DNA from: Agrobacterium salinitolerans
Lineage (GTDB): Bacteria; Pseudomonadota; Alphaproteobacteria; Rhizobiales; Rhizobiaceae
Length of the DNA: 64,000 nt
Assembly (NCBI RefSeq): GCF_002008225.1
Contig: NZ_MRDH01000039.1
Span: 1 to 64,000, forward strand
Reading direction: 5' to 3'
In this document: piece by piece, positions 47,264 to 56,155 of the stretch
Layout of the letters: each line of letters starts with the position of its first letter
Numbering within the stretch: the first letter of the stretch is position 1
Program-made: the position numbers and the translations under genes
Notes under the pieces: generated by a model
Database searches by the model: none
What the model was told of the DNA's origin: nothing
Seen by the model: only the letters and a program-made list of their open reading frames with translations

Positions 47264-47303
47264 CAAAAAACGGGCGGCATGGAAAACCACACCACCCGTT
47301 CTT
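47264..47303 (-). terminator. Terminator after rpsP
   Basis: ACGGGTGG and CCGCCCGT arms (one G-U pair) around a 20-base loop, followed on the minus strand by TTTTTTG. It lies 20-60 bases after the rpsP stop and 60 bases before rimM. Confidence 0.75.
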
Positions 47304-47321
47304 CAAAAGTTTCCGTGCAGA

Positions 47322-47699
47322 TTATTCTGCAGCAGAGGCTTCCGCAGCAGCAGCGGCTGCATCTTCAGCCTTCTGCTTCTTTTCAGCGATACGCTCGAGA
47401 GCGCGCTTGCCCGGCTTTGCCTTTTCCGGGTTGCTGCGAGCGGCGCGCTCGGCAAGGCCGGCTTCAGCGAGGAAGCGCAGAACGCGGTCGGTCGGTTGTG
47501 CGCCCTTGGCGATCCATTCCTTGATGAGGTCAGCCTTCAGCTCAACGCGCTGCGGGTTGTCCTTGCCGAGCATCGGGTTCCAGGAACCGACCTTCTCGAG
47601 GAAACGGCCGTCGCGGGGCGAACGGGCGTCAGCAACGACGATCTGGTAGTACGGGCGCTTCTTGGAGCCACCGCGTGCGAGACGAATTTTAAGTGCCAT
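47322..47699 (-). CDS. rpsP: 30S ribosomal protein S16
   Basis: A 125-residue S16. The core (residues ~1-85) starts [42 protein letters not shown]. The C-terminal ~40 residues are a Lys/Glu/Ala tail ending in a nearly pure alanine stretch, longer than the ~82-residue E. coli protein. AAGGAG lies eight bases before the ATG. It follows the chorismate mutase gene by 33 bases. Confidence 0.97.
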   Translation of the reverse strand: MALKIRLARGGSKKRPYYQIVVADARSPRDGRFLEKVGSWNPMLGKDNPQRVELKADLIKEWIAKGAQPTDRVLRFLAEAGLAERAARSNPEKAKPGKRALERIAEKKQKAEDAAAAAAEASAAE

Positions 47700-47732
47700 G
47701 TTATATACTCCTTAGGATGGCTTGTCCGCCGT

Positions 47733-48050
47733 TCAGGCGGTCTTGTCGAGGCCGCCATGTTCGGCGGCGATTGCTTCATGATGCCGGATGACTTCCTTGA
47801 TGATGAAGTTCAGGAACTTCTCGGCGAAATCCGGATCCAGATTGGCGTCCTTCGCAAGACGGCGAAGGCGTTCGATCTGGTATTCCTCGCGCGCCGGATC
47901 AGCCGGCGGCAAACTGTATTTTGCCTTCAATACGCCCACCGCCTTGGTGCAGCGAAACCGTTCGGCAAGAATGTGAACCAGCGCGGCATCGATATTGTCG
48001 ATCGACTGGCGGTATTCGGAAAGCTGGGCTTTCACCTCTACATCGTTCAC
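47733..48050 (-). CDS. Chorismate mutase (AroQ type)
   Basis: A 105-residue all-helical chorismate mutase that turns chorismate into prephenate for Phe/Tyr synthesis. Family positions are visible: YRQSIDNIDAALVHILAERF (first helix with the catalytic Arg), KAVGVLKAKYSLPPADPAREEYQIERLR and the last helix FLNFIIKEVIRHHEA. No signal peptide, so it is the cytoplasmic form. It lies 9 bases after ffh and before rpsP on the same strand, a placement known in Rhizobiales that has no obvious functional reason. Confidence 0.9.
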   Translation of the reverse strand: MNDVEVKAQLSEYRQSIDNIDAALVHILAERFRCTKAVGVLKAKYSLPPADPAREEYQIERLRRLAKDANLDPDFAEKFLNFIIKEVIRHHEAIAAEHGGLDKTA

Positions 48051-48059
48051 CGGTGTGCC

Positions 48060-49631
48060 TCACTTCTTCTTCGGAAAACCGGGAAGCCCCGGCATGCCGC
48101 CGAGACCTGGAAGCTTTGCGCCGCCAAGACCTGGCAATCCCCCAGGTAGCCCGCCAAGACCGGGCATCGCGCCCGGCTTGCCGAGACCGGCGGCTTCCGC
48201 CTGCTTCTGGAGTGCTTCAAGCTGCTTCGGATCGATGTTGGACAAATCAGGCATGCCGCCGCCCATCATGCCACCGAGGCCCATCTTGCCGGCAAGGCCG
48301 CCCATCATCTGCTTCATGATGCCGCCTTTGCCCTTGCCGCCCATGGCCTTCATCATGTCGGCCATGCCGCGATGCATTTTCAGGAGCTTGTTGATTTCGG
48401 CGGCATCGGTGCCGGAACCGGCGGCGATGCGCTTCTTGCGGCTGTGTTTCAGAATATCCGGATTGGCGCGCTCGGCCTTGGTCATGGACGAGATGATGGC
48501 GATCTGGCGGTCGAACATCTTGTCGTTCATGCCGGCCGAAGCCATCTTGTCCTTCATGCCGGCCATGCCGGGCATAAGACCCATGATGCCGCCCATGCCG
48601 CCCATCTTCTTCATCTGGGCAAGCTGGTCGGCGAGATCGTTGAGGTCGAATTTGCCCTTGGCCATCTTCTCGGCCATGGCGCGGGCTTTTTCCGCATCGA
48701 TGTTTTCGGCGGCCTTCTCAACCAGCGAGACGATGTCGCCCATGCCGAGAATACGGTCGGCGATACGGCGCGGATGGAACTCATCGAGTTCGTTCATGCG
48801 CTCGCCGATACCGATGAGCTTGATCGGCTTGCCGGTGACGGCGCGCATGGAGAGGGCCGCACCACCGCGTCCGTCACCATCCATACGGGTAAGAACGAGG
48901 CCGGTTATGCCGACGCGCTCATCGAAGTTGCGCGCCAGATTGACGGCGTCCTGACCGGTCAGCGAATCCGCCACCAGCAGGATTTCATGCGGGTTGGACT
49001 TCTTCTTGATGTCGGCCATTTCCAGCATCAAGGGTTCGTCGATATGGGTGCGGCCGGCGGTGTCGAGAATGACAACGTCGTGGCCGCCAAGCTTTGCGGC
49101 CTGCACGGCGCGCGCGGCAATATCCGTCGGCGACTGGCCGGCGATGATAGGTAGCGTGTCGACACCGGTCTGGACGCCGAGCTGGCGCAGCTGTTCCTGT
49201 GCGGCCGGACGACGCGTGTCGAGAGATGCCATCAGCACCTTCTTCTTGTCGCGGTCGGTCAGGCGCTTGGCGATCTTGCCGGTGGTCGTGGTTTTACCCG
49301 AACCCTGCAGACCCACCATCATGATGACAACGGGGGCGGGGGCGTGAAGGTCGATGGAAACGCCTTCGGTGCCCAGCATCTCGACCAGCTCGTCATGCAC
49401 GATCTTGACGACCATCTGGCCGGGCTTGATGGATTTCAGGACGGCTGCGCCGACAGCCTTTTCACGCACCCTGTCGGTGAAGGAACGCACGACTTCCAGC
49501 GCCACGTCCGCTTCCAGAAGCGCACGGCGAACCTCGCGCAGGGCGGCGGCAACATCGGCTTCCGTCAGCGCGCCACGGCCGGTCAGTCCATTCAGAATGG
49601 AACCAAGGCGGTCCTGGAGGTCTTCAAACAT
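48060..49631 (-). CDS. ffh: Signal recognition particle protein Ffh (SRP54)
   Basis: A 523-residue SRP GTPase that binds signal sequences and 4.5S RNA and docks with FtsY. N domain 1-~90; G domain with GLQGSGKTTTTGKIA (near 106-120), DTAGRTHID and TRMDGDGRGGAALS; then the methionine-rich M domain (~320-450). The final ~75 residues are Gly/Pro/Leu/Met-rich with repeated PGLGG units, more than in E. coli Ffh (453 residues). The ATG at 49631 is chosen because AAGGAAG precedes it; the frame is open 31 codons upstream. Chorismate mutase follows 9 bases later. Confidence 0.96.
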   Translation of the reverse strand: MFEDLQDRLGSILNGLTGRGALTEADVAAALREVRRALLEADVALEVVRSFTDRVREKAVGAAVLKSIKPGQMVVKIVHDELVEMLGTEGVSIDLHAPAPVVIMMVGLQGSGKTTTTGKIAKRLTDRDKKKVLMASLDTRRPAAQEQLRQLGVQTGVDTLPIIAGQSPTDIAARAVQAAKLGGHDVVILDTAGRTHIDEPLMLEMADIKKKSNPHEILLVADSLTGQDAVNLARNFDERVGITGLVLTRMDGDGRGGAALSMRAVTGKPIKLIGIGERMNELDEFHPRRIADRILGMGDIVSLVEKAAENIDAEKARAMAEKMAKGKFDLNDLADQLAQMKKMGGMGGIMGLMPGMAGMKDKMASAGMNDKMFDRQIAIISSMTKAERANPDILKHSRKKRIAAGSGTDAAEINKLLKMHRGMADMMKAMGGKGKGGIMKQMMGGLAGKMGLGGMMGGGMPDLSNIDPKQLEALQKQAEAAGLGKPGAMPGLGGLPGGLPGLGGAKLPGLGGMPGLPGFPKKK

Positions 49632-49701
49632 CGTTTCTTCCTTCTTCGTTCCGGGGTCTCCGAAACGTCGGTGCTTTCGCTGGCAAAAACAAGACGCAAA
49701 G

Positions 49702-49738
49702 CCAAAAAGCACCCGAGGGCGCATCGCGCTGTCGGGTG
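49702..49738 (-). terminator. Terminator-like hairpin in the ffh leader
   Basis: Outer arms CACCCGA (49710-49716) and TCGGGTG (49732-49738) enclose inner GCGC/GCGC arms with a three-base loop. On the minus strand it is followed by CTTTTTGG. It lies 70 bases before the ffh start, with no minus-strand protein gene upstream, so it would end a short RNA or attenuate ffh. Confidence 0.55.
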
Positions 49739-49922
49739 TTGACCTCCGGGATCTCTTTATACCTTTTCGGGTCCCGGTCGGCGGCTTGGAGTCGTGAAAC
49801 TGCCAGCTGATGGGCGGGATAAACAGGAAAGTGCGGGAAAAGTCAAGGCGGCGGCGGGATTCAGCCGCGAAAGCGCTGATTTCATCTTTTCGTGATCTTC
49901 AGCAGGCCATGATGGGTCCTCC

Positions 49923-49951
49923 TTGAAGGCTGCTTCTTCGCCACCTATACA
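49923..49951 (+). promoter_or_regulatory. Sigma-70-like promoter touching the metallo-hydrolase start
   Basis: TTGAAG (49923-49928), a 17-base spacer and TATACA (49946-49951). The expected transcription start falls at about 49958-49959, which is the A of the ATG of the next gene. Confidence 0.5.
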
Positions 49952-49957
49952 TTTCTC

Positions 49958-51028
49958 ATGAACCGTCGAAAATTTTTCCGTTTTTCCGCTGTTGGTCTGC
50001 TCGCTCTGGCAGGCGGCGGCCTTTATGCCCGCCGTTCGAGCGCCAGCGCCTATTACAGCGGCCCTATCTCCGATCATTTCGACGGGATACGCTTTTTCAA
50101 TCCTGGCGGCACGCCGCCCGGCAACTTCATGGGCCTTTTGAAGTGGCGCTTCAATGGCGAGCGCTCCACATGGCCGGAAAGCTACCCCAGCCCCTTTCCC
50201 TTCGCGAAGCCGGAAGCGCGGATCGAAGGCAAAGACATGCGCGTCACTTTTGTCGGCCATGCCTCGTTTCTCATCCAGACGGCGGGTTTGAATATTCTCA
50301 TCGATCCGGTGTGGTCGCAGCGCACGAGCCCATTCAGCTTTGCCGGTCCCAAGCGGGTCAACCCGCCCGGCATCCGTTTCGAGGATCTGCCGCCCATCGA
50401 TCTGGTGCTGGTGACGCATAATCACTACGACCATCTGGATATGGAAACGCTGAAGCGCCTGCATGTGGCGCACAAGCCGCTTTTCATCACGCCGCTTGGC
50501 AATGACGCCATCATCCGCACCGGTGTCGAGGCGGCCCGTATAGAGGTGGGGGACTGGGGCGATGTGATCGATGCCAGTGCGGTGAAAATTCACTTTGAGC
50601 CCTGCCACCACTGGTCGGCGCGCGGCCTGAATGACCGGCGGATGGCGCTCTGGGCGGCTTTCGTCATCGAAACGCCTGGCGGCAAGATTTACCATATCGG
50701 CGATACCGGCTTCCATGAGGGACTCAACTATCACGCCGCGCGAAAGAAGCATGGCGAGTTCCGCCTCGCCAACCTGCCCTTCGGCGCTTACGAGCCGCGC
50801 TGGTTCATGAAGGGCCAGCACCAGAACCCGGCGGAAGCTGTGGAAGGCATGAAGCTTTGCGGTGCGGCGCATGTCTGCGGCCACCATTGGGGTACGGTAC
50901 AACTCACCGATGAGGCGGTGGATGCGCCGCTTGTGGCCCTCAAGGCAGCGCTGACGGAGCAGGGAGTGGAGGAAAGCCGTTTCCGGCCGATGCGCCCGGG
51001 TGAGGTTTTCGACGTGCCTTCCGACTGA
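49958..51028 (+). CDS. Tat-exported metallo-beta-lactamase-fold hydrolase (NAPE-PLD/RomA-like)
   Basis: A 356-residue protein. The N-terminus [21 protein letters not shown] has twin arginines and a hydrophobic core, a Tat-type signal. The metal site is THNHYDHLD (HxHxDH) near residue 150, with further ligands in [21 protein letters not shown] and the late CGHHWGT. The layout matches the UlaG/RomA/N-acyl-phosphatidylethanolamine phospholipase D-like group, which hydrolyses phosphodiester bonds. Substrate is unknown. No ribosome-binding site precedes the ATG and a promoter-like element ends six bases before it, so the mRNA may be leaderless. It is divergent from ffh. Confidence 0.87.
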   Translation: MNRRKFFRFSAVGLLALAGGGLYARRSSASAYYSGPISDHFDGIRFFNPGGTPPGNFMGLLKWRFNGERSTWPESYPSPFPFAKPEARIEGKDMRVTFVGHASFLIQTAGLNILIDPVWSQRTSPFSFAGPKRVNPPGIRFEDLPPIDLVLVTHNHYDHLDMETLKRLHVAHKPLFITPLGNDAIIRTGVEAARIEVGDWGDVIDASAVKIHFEPCHHWSARGLNDRRMALWAAFVIETPGGKIYHIGDTGFHEGLNYHAARKKHGEFRLANLPFGAYEPRWFMKGQHQNPAEAVEGMKLCGAAHVCGHHWGTVQLTDEAVDAPLVALKAALTEQGVEESRFRPMRPGEVFDVPSD

Positions 51029-51150
51029 CGGGCGCCCCGTTTGCGCCGCAACAGTCTGGTAATTTCCCGTCCTTTCCGCCATATAGGGCGAAAGCGCGGG
51101 GAAATCCCGCATGCAACCCGGTTTTCAGGCAGTTTTCAGGTTTTAAGGCG

Positions 51151-52050
51151 ATGGCGGACACGGTCGAATTTGCGAAGATGAACGGGCTTGGCAACAAGAT
51201 CCTCGTTGTCGACATGCGCGGCCGCAAAGATATGGTGATGCCTGATGCGGCAATCGCCCTCAATTCCGATCCCGCCACGCAGTTCGACCAGATCATGGCG
51301 ATCCATGATCCGCGTGTCGGCGGCACGGATGCTTACATCGATATCCTCAATTGCGATGGCACCAAGGCGCAGGCTTGCGGCAACGGCACGCGCTGCGTGG
51401 TGCAGGCGCTGTCTTCCGAAACCGGCAAGACCAGCTTCACCTTCCAGACGGTCGCCGGCATTCTGAATGCCGTCGAGCATGAAGACGGCATGATTTCGGT
51501 CGATATGGGTCAGCCCAGATTCCGCTGGAGCGACATTCCGCTGTCTGAGGAATTCCACGATACGAGCCGCATCGAATTGCAGATCGGGCCGATCGACGCG
51601 CCTATTCTGCATTCGCCGGCCGTCATGTCCATGGGCAATCCGCATGCGATTTTTTGGGTGGATCGCGATCCCATGACGTTTGATCTCGAACGTTTCGGAC
51701 CGCTTCTCGAAAATCACCCGATGTTTCCGGAAAAGGCCAATATCACGCTGGCGCAGGTGATTTCCGACAGCGCGCTTCGCACCCGCACCTGGGAGCGTGG
51801 CGCCGGGCTGACGCTTGCCTGCGGTTCCGCTGCCTGTGCGTCGGCCGTTTCCGCTGCCCGTACCGGCCGCACCGGCCGAAAGGTCACCATCGATGTCGCC
51901 TCCAGCCCCATCCGTGTGCCGCTGACCATCGACTGGCGCGAGGATAACCACGTCATCATGACCGGCCCTGCCGAATGGGAATGGTCCGGTTCCGTCGATC
52001 CCGTCACGGGCGTCTGGGCGCGGGATGCGGTCGAGCGGGGGGCTGTATGA
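51151..52050 (+). CDS. dapF: Diaminopimelate epimerase
   Basis: A 299-residue cofactor-independent epimerase converting LL- to meso-diaminopimelate for lysine and peptidoglycan. The two catalytic cysteines are Cys76 (ACGNGTRC) and Cys224 ([10 protein letters not shown]). The N-terminus [13 protein letters not shown] is the family start. The stop overlaps the mtaB start (ATGA), so both are translated together. Confidence 0.96.
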   Translation: MADTVEFAKMNGLGNKILVVDMRGRKDMVMPDAAIALNSDPATQFDQIMAIHDPRVGGTDAYIDILNCDGTKAQACGNGTRCVVQALSSETGKTSFTFQTVAGILNAVEHEDGMISVDMGQPRFRWSDIPLSEEFHDTSRIELQIGPIDAPILHSPAVMSMGNPHAIFWVDRDPMTFDLERFGPLLENHPMFPEKANITLAQVISDSALRTRTWERGAGLTLACGSAACASAVSAARTGRTGRKVTIDVASSPIRVPLTIDWREDNHVIMTGPAEWEWSGSVDPVTGVWARDAVERGAV

Positions 52051-53321
52051 GCGGCGTCGAGGTCATAACCTTCGGCTGTCGTCTCAACACCTATGAATCG
52101 GAAGTGATGCGGGCGGAGGCCGAAAAGGCCGGGCTTAACAATGCCGTGCTGGTCAATACCTGCGCCGTGACGGGCGAGGCGGTGCGCCAGGCGCGCCAGG
52201 CCATCCGGCGTGCACGGCGCGACAATCCGCACGCGCGCATCATCGTTACCGGCTGCGCTGCCCAGACTGAAAAACAGACCTTTGCCGACATGCCCGAGGT
52301 GGATGCGGTGCTGGGCAATGAGGAAAAGCTGAAAAGCGCCTCCTATCGTGCGCTGCCCGATTTTGGCGTCTCAGCGGAAGAAAAGCTGCGCGTCAACGAT
52401 ATCATGAGCATCAAGGCGACCGCGCCGCAGATGGTGAAGCACATAGACGGGCACGTGCGCGCCTTCATTCAGGTGCAGAATGGCTGCGACCATCGCTGTA
52501 CTTTTTGCATCATCCCCTATGGGCGCGGCAATTCGCGCTCCGTGCCGATGGGTGCGGTGGTGGATCAGGCCCGTCGGCTGACGGAGAGCGGTTATCGCGA
52601 AATCGTGCTGACCGGGGTGGATGCCACGAGCTATGGCGCGGACCTGCCGGGCGAGCCTTCCCTCGGTTATCTCGCCAAGACATTGCTGAAGCAGGTTCCG
52701 GACATCCTGCGGCTGCGGCTTTCCTCCATCGACAGTATCGAGGCCGACGGCCATCTGATGGATCTGATTGCCGACGAGCCGCGTTTCATGCCGCATCTGC
52801 ACCTGTCACTCCAGCATGGCGACGACATGATCCTGAAACGCATGAAACGCCGCCATTTGCGGGCAGACGCCATTCGTTTCTGTCACGAGGTGCGGTCGCT
52901 TCGGCCGGATATCGCTTTCGGTGCGGATATGATCGCCGGTTTTCCGACAGAGACGGAAGACATGTTCGAAAACGCCGCGACGCTTGCGGAAGAATGCGGC
53001 ATTTCCAGCCTGCATGTGTTTCCCTACAGCCCGCGAGCGGGTACGCCGGCGGCACGCATGCCGCAGCTTGACCGGGCTTTGGTGAAGGAGCGGGCGGCAA
53101 GGCTTCGGGAGCGCGGCGAGGCGCTGCGGTTTACGCATCTGCAAGGTATGGTCGGTTCGGCGCAGACGATCCTCGTTGAAAACAACGGTTTTGCCCATAC
53201 CGACAATTTCACGCTGGTGGAGGCACCGCATCTTGCCCCGCGCACTCTTGCGCAGGTTTCGATTACCGGCCACAACGGCAAACATCTGAAGATGAAGCTT
53301 CTGGCGGCGGATGCGGCCTGA
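52047..53321 (+). CDS. mtaB: tRNA N6-threonylcarbamoyladenosine methylthiotransferase
   Basis: A 424-residue radical-SAM enzyme that adds a methylthio group to t6A37 of tRNA, making ms2t6A. The N-terminal UPF0004 domain has its three cluster cysteines in [10 protein letters not shown] (Cys10), NTCAVTGEA and VTGCAAQTE. The radical-SAM cluster is CDHRCTFC with Cys147, 151 and 154. A C-terminal TRAM-like stretch follows. The ATG at 52047 overlaps the dapF stop by four bases; upstream extension to 51975 would run through dapF in another frame. MtaB is preferred over MiaB by length and N-terminus. Confidence 0.9.
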   Translation: MSGVEVITFGCRLNTYESEVMRAEAEKAGLNNAVLVNTCAVTGEAVRQARQAIRRARRDNPHARIIVTGCAAQTEKQTFADMPEVDAVLGNEEKLKSASYRALPDFGVSAEEKLRVNDIMSIKATAPQMVKHIDGHVRAFIQVQNGCDHRCTFCIIPYGRGNSRSVPMGAVVDQARRLTESGYREIVLTGVDATSYGADLPGEPSLGYLAKTLLKQVPDILRLRLSSIDSIEADGHLMDLIADEPRFMPHLHLSLQHGDDMILKRMKRRHLRADAIRFCHEVRSLRPDIAFGADMIAGFPTETEDMFENAATLAEECGISSLHVFPYSPRAGTPAARMPQLDRALVKERAARLRERGEALRFTHLQGMVGSAQTILVENNGFAHTDNFTLVEAPHLAPRTLAQVSITGHNGKHLKMKLLAADAA

Positions 53322-53353
53322 GGCGACACAAGAGAAAAGACACGGGAACGACC

Positions 53354-54790
53354 ATGGCCCTCGGCTTCATCAAAAAAGTCTTTTCGTTCGGCAAGGACAA
53401 GGCCGAAACGGAAGAGCGGCCGCAAGAGGACGCCGCGCCTAAGCGCGACAATGAAAACGCTTCTTTCGAAGCGGCGCTAAGCGACGCCGAAGCGCATGGC
53501 CCTGTTGACAAGGACCCGGTTTCCGAACTGGAGATGGAGACGGCCGGCGGACCTGCCCCGGACGAGGCGACGGACGTGGTCCTTTCCGACGATGATGAGG
53601 AAGAGGACGCACCGCTTCTGCCCGGTGCCGAGCTTTCCGGCGATATGGGTGTAGTGCCGCTGTCGTTGCTACAGGCGGAAGCCGCCGCCGAAGAGCAGGT
53701 CGAATCTGCCCCGGAAGTAGCGGATGTCGTGTTGGATGCGGATGCGATGGATGCGCTGCTTGACGAGGCCGAAGCTGCGACCACCGCCCAGCCCGCCGCT
53801 ATACCGCCAGCTCTACCGAAGGGTTTTTCGTCCGCCAGTGAGCGGGAGGAGCCTGCCCCTGCGGCACCGCAGGTAAAACTGACATGGTTTCAGCGCCTGC
53901 GGGCAGGGCTTGCCCGCACGTCGTCGCAGCTGACCACACAGATTTCGGCACTCTTCACCAAACGCAAGCTGGATGAGGATACGCTCGACGAGCTGGAAGA
54001 TCTTCTCATCCAGTCCGATCTCGGGGTCGAGACCGCCATGCGCATCACCGGCGCCCTGTCTTCGGAACGCTACGGCAAGGATGTCAGCGGCGAGGATGTG
54101 GCGCGCATCATGGCGGGCGAGATCACCAAGGTCCTTAAGCCTGTCGCCAAGCCGCTGGAGCTCGATCTTTCACACAAGCCGCATGTCATCCTCGTCGTCG
54201 GTGTGAACGGTACGGGCAAGACGACGACCATCGGCAAGCTTGCCGCCAAGCTTTCCGGCTCGGGCCTCAAGGTGATGCTGGCGGCCGGCGATACGTTCCG
54301 CGCGGCGGCGATCGAGCAGCTCAAGATTTGGGCGGACCGCACCGGCTCTGAATTCATCGGCACCAAGCTCGGTGCGGATGCGGCCGGTCTTGCCTACGAC
54401 GCTTATGAGCAGGCGCGGGCGCAGAAAAGCGATGTGCTCATCATCGATACGGCCGGCCGCCTGCAGAACAAGACGGAACTCATGGCGGAGCTGGAAAAGA
54501 TCGTGCGCGTGCTCGGCAAGCTCGATCCGGATGCGCCGCATACCGTGTTGCAGACGCTGGATGCGACGACGGGCCAGAACGCCATGAACCAGGTGGAAAT
54601 ATTCCGTAATGTCGCGGGCGTTTCGGGCCTGATTATGACAAAATTGGATGGCACGGCGCGGGGCGGTATCCTCGTCGCCATCGCCGCCAAACACAAGCTG
54701 CCGGTCTATTTCATCGGTGTGGGTGAAGGTGTTGATGATCTGGAGCCCTTCGAGGCGGAAGATTTCGCCAAGGCCATTGCGGGAGTTTGA
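53354..54790 (+). CDS. ftsY: Signal recognition particle receptor FtsY
   Basis: A 478-residue SRP receptor GTPase. Residues ~10-160 form the acidic A region (runs such as [13 protein letters not shown]), then an Ala/Pro-rich stretch. The N domain begins near 185 ([17 protein letters not shown]) and the G domain has [15 protein letters not shown] (283-297), DTAGRLQNK and [10 protein letters not shown]. It pairs with Ffh, whose gene is 4 kb away on the opposite strand. It follows mtaB by 32 bases and yciB follows directly. Confidence 0.95.
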   Translation: MALGFIKKVFSFGKDKAETEERPQEDAAPKRDNENASFEAALSDAEAHGPVDKDPVSELEMETAGGPAPDEATDVVLSDDDEEEDAPLLPGAELSGDMGVVPLSLLQAEAAAEEQVESAPEVADVVLDADAMDALLDEAEAATTAQPAAIPPALPKGFSSASEREEPAPAAPQVKLTWFQRLRAGLARTSSQLTTQISALFTKRKLDEDTLDELEDLLIQSDLGVETAMRITGALSSERYGKDVSGEDVARIMAGEITKVLKPVAKPLELDLSHKPHVILVVGVNGTGKTTTIGKLAAKLSGSGLKVMLAAGDTFRAAAIEQLKIWADRTGSEFIGTKLGADAAGLAYDAYEQARAQKSDVLIIDTAGRLQNKTELMAELEKIVRVLGKLDPDAPHTVLQTLDATTGQNAMNQVEIFRNVAGVSGLIMTKLDGTARGGILVAIAAKHKLPVYFIGVGEGVDDLEPFEAEDFAKAIAGV

Positions 54791-54792
54791 GT

Positions 54793-55443
54793 ATGGATAT
54801 TGAAAGCAATTCCAAGGAAAGCGAAAAGATGGTGGCGGAAATCAGTCCGCTCCTGAAATTCGTGCTCGAGCTTGGCCCGCTTGTCGTTTTCTTTTTCGCC
54901 AATTCGCGTGGCGAATGGCTTGCAACCACTTTTCCGGTCCTGACAGAGTTCGGTGGCCCGATTTTCATTGCCACCGGCCTGTTTATGATCGCGACGGCGA
55001 TTGCGCTTTCCGTTTCCTGGGTCCTGACGCGCAAACTGCCGATTATGCCGCTGATATCAGGCATCGTGGTGTTCGTTTTCGGTGCGCTGACATTGTGGTT
55101 GCAGAACGATACTTTCATCAAGATGAAGCCGACCATCGTCAACACGCTGTTTGGTGTCATTCTGCTGGGTGGCCTGTTCTTCGGGCAGTCTTTGCTGGGT
55201 TACGTCTTCAATTCCGCCTTCAAGCTGACGGATGAGGGTTGGCGCAAGCTGACGCTGCGCTGGGGCATCTTTTTCCTTTTTCTGGCGGTGCTGAACGAAG
55301 TTGTATGGCGAATGTTCTCTACAGACACCTGGGTGGCCTTTAAGGTCTGGGGCACCATGCCAATCACCATCATCTTCACCATGGCGCAGATGCCGCTCGT
55401 CATGCGCCATTCGGTCGAGCCGCTGAACAAGGACGAAAAATGA
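54793..55443 (+). CDS. yciB: Inner-membrane-spanning protein YciB (septation protein A)
   Basis: A 216-residue protein with five or six membrane spans of the YciB/IspZ family, linked to septation and envelope integrity. Family segments are [56 protein letters not shown] and the end TFKVWG-like [23 protein letters not shown]. The ATG at 54793 is preferred over the TTG at 54787 because GGGAG lies seven bases ahead. It starts two bases after the ftsY stop and overlaps the DUF2585 gene by four. Confidence 0.93.
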   Translation: MDIESNSKESEKMVAEISPLLKFVLELGPLVVFFFANSRGEWLATTFPVLTEFGGPIFIATGLFMIATAIALSVSWVLTRKLPIMPLISGIVVFVFGALTLWLQNDTFIKMKPTIVNTLFGVILLGGLFFGQSLLGYVFNSAFKLTDEGWRKLTLRWGIFFLFLAVLNEVVWRMFSTDTWVAFKVWGTMPITIIFTMAQMPLVMRHSVEPLNKDEK

Positions 55444-56036
55444 CAGTTGCGGAGATGCCGGCTTCCCGTTCGCGTTCGCTCAAATGGTTCGGCGTGGCCG
55501 CCGGCCTGCTTCTCCTGCAAATCGTCATTCTCTACGCCATGGGCCGCATTCCGATCTGCGAATGCGGTTATGTGAAGCTGTTCGAGCCGGGCGTGAACAC
55601 ACCGGGCAATTCCCAGCATCTGGCCGACTGGTATACGCCCTCGCATATCATTCACGGGTTCCTGTTTTACTGGTTCGCGTGGCTGTTGTTCCGCAACAAA
55701 CCGTTTTCCATGCGGCTTTCTTTTGCGGTTCTGGTGGAGGCGGCGTGGGAAATTCTCGAAAATTCGCCTATTATCATTGATCGCTACCGCACGGCGACCA
55801 TGGCGCTGGGTTATACCGGCGACAGCATCCTGAATTCGGCGATGGATACGGTTTTCATGGCGCTGGGTTTCCTCTTTGCCGCCCGCGTACCGGTATGGCT
55901 GACGGTCGTGATCGCCATCTTCTTCGAAATCTTCACCGGCTGGCTGATCCGCGATAATCTCACGCTGAACGTGGTGATGCTGGTCTGGCCCGTCGAAGCG
56001 ATCAAGGAATGGCAGAACGCGCTCCCGCAAATGTGA
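55440..56036 (+). CDS. DUF2585 (UPF0314) membrane protein
   Basis: A 198-residue inner-membrane protein of a family largely restricted to alphaproteobacteria, function unknown. About five spans are seen. Conserved-looking elements are [49 protein letters not shown] in the first half, with two Cys and several His, and [35 protein letters not shown] in the second. It overlaps yciB by four bases (ATGA), so ftsY-yciB-DUF2585 are one unit. The polar motifs within membrane segments suggest an enzyme or metal site, but this is inference. Confidence 0.88.
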   Translation: MTVAEMPASRSRSLKWFGVAAGLLLLQIVILYAMGRIPICECGYVKLFEPGVNTPGNSQHLADWYTPSHIIHGFLFYWFAWLLFRNKPFSMRLSFAVLVEAAWEILENSPIIIDRYRTATMALGYTGDSILNSAMDTVFMALGFLFAARVPVWLTVVIAIFFEIFTGWLIRDNLTLNVVMLVWPVEAIKEWQNALPQM

Positions 56037-56100
56037 AGCGGCCCATTGGAATTCCAGCCGGAAAGCCGCAAAAGCATCTCTTTATTGGGAGGTTTTCTTA

Positions 56101-56115
56101 ATGGCGTTCCGCTAA
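56101..56115 (+). other. Five-codon upstream ORF before the diguanylate cyclase gene
   Basis: GGGAGG (56087-56092), an eight-base spacer and ATG GCG TTC CGC TAA. It has a far better ribosome-binding site than the following gene, whose TTG start is 41 bases downstream. It may be a regulatory minigene or a chance match. Confidence 0.3.
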
Positions 56116-56155
56116 CCTTCGCGTACAAAGCTCGTCCCTTTCCCGGCAGACCCCG

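Noticed and set aside
49895-49950. GAAGCAGCC on the minus strand recalling the 4.5S RNA tetraloop region
   Set aside because: The GGTCAGG/GGAAG core and the long hairpin of SRP RNA are absent; the match is to coincidental bases near the promoter.
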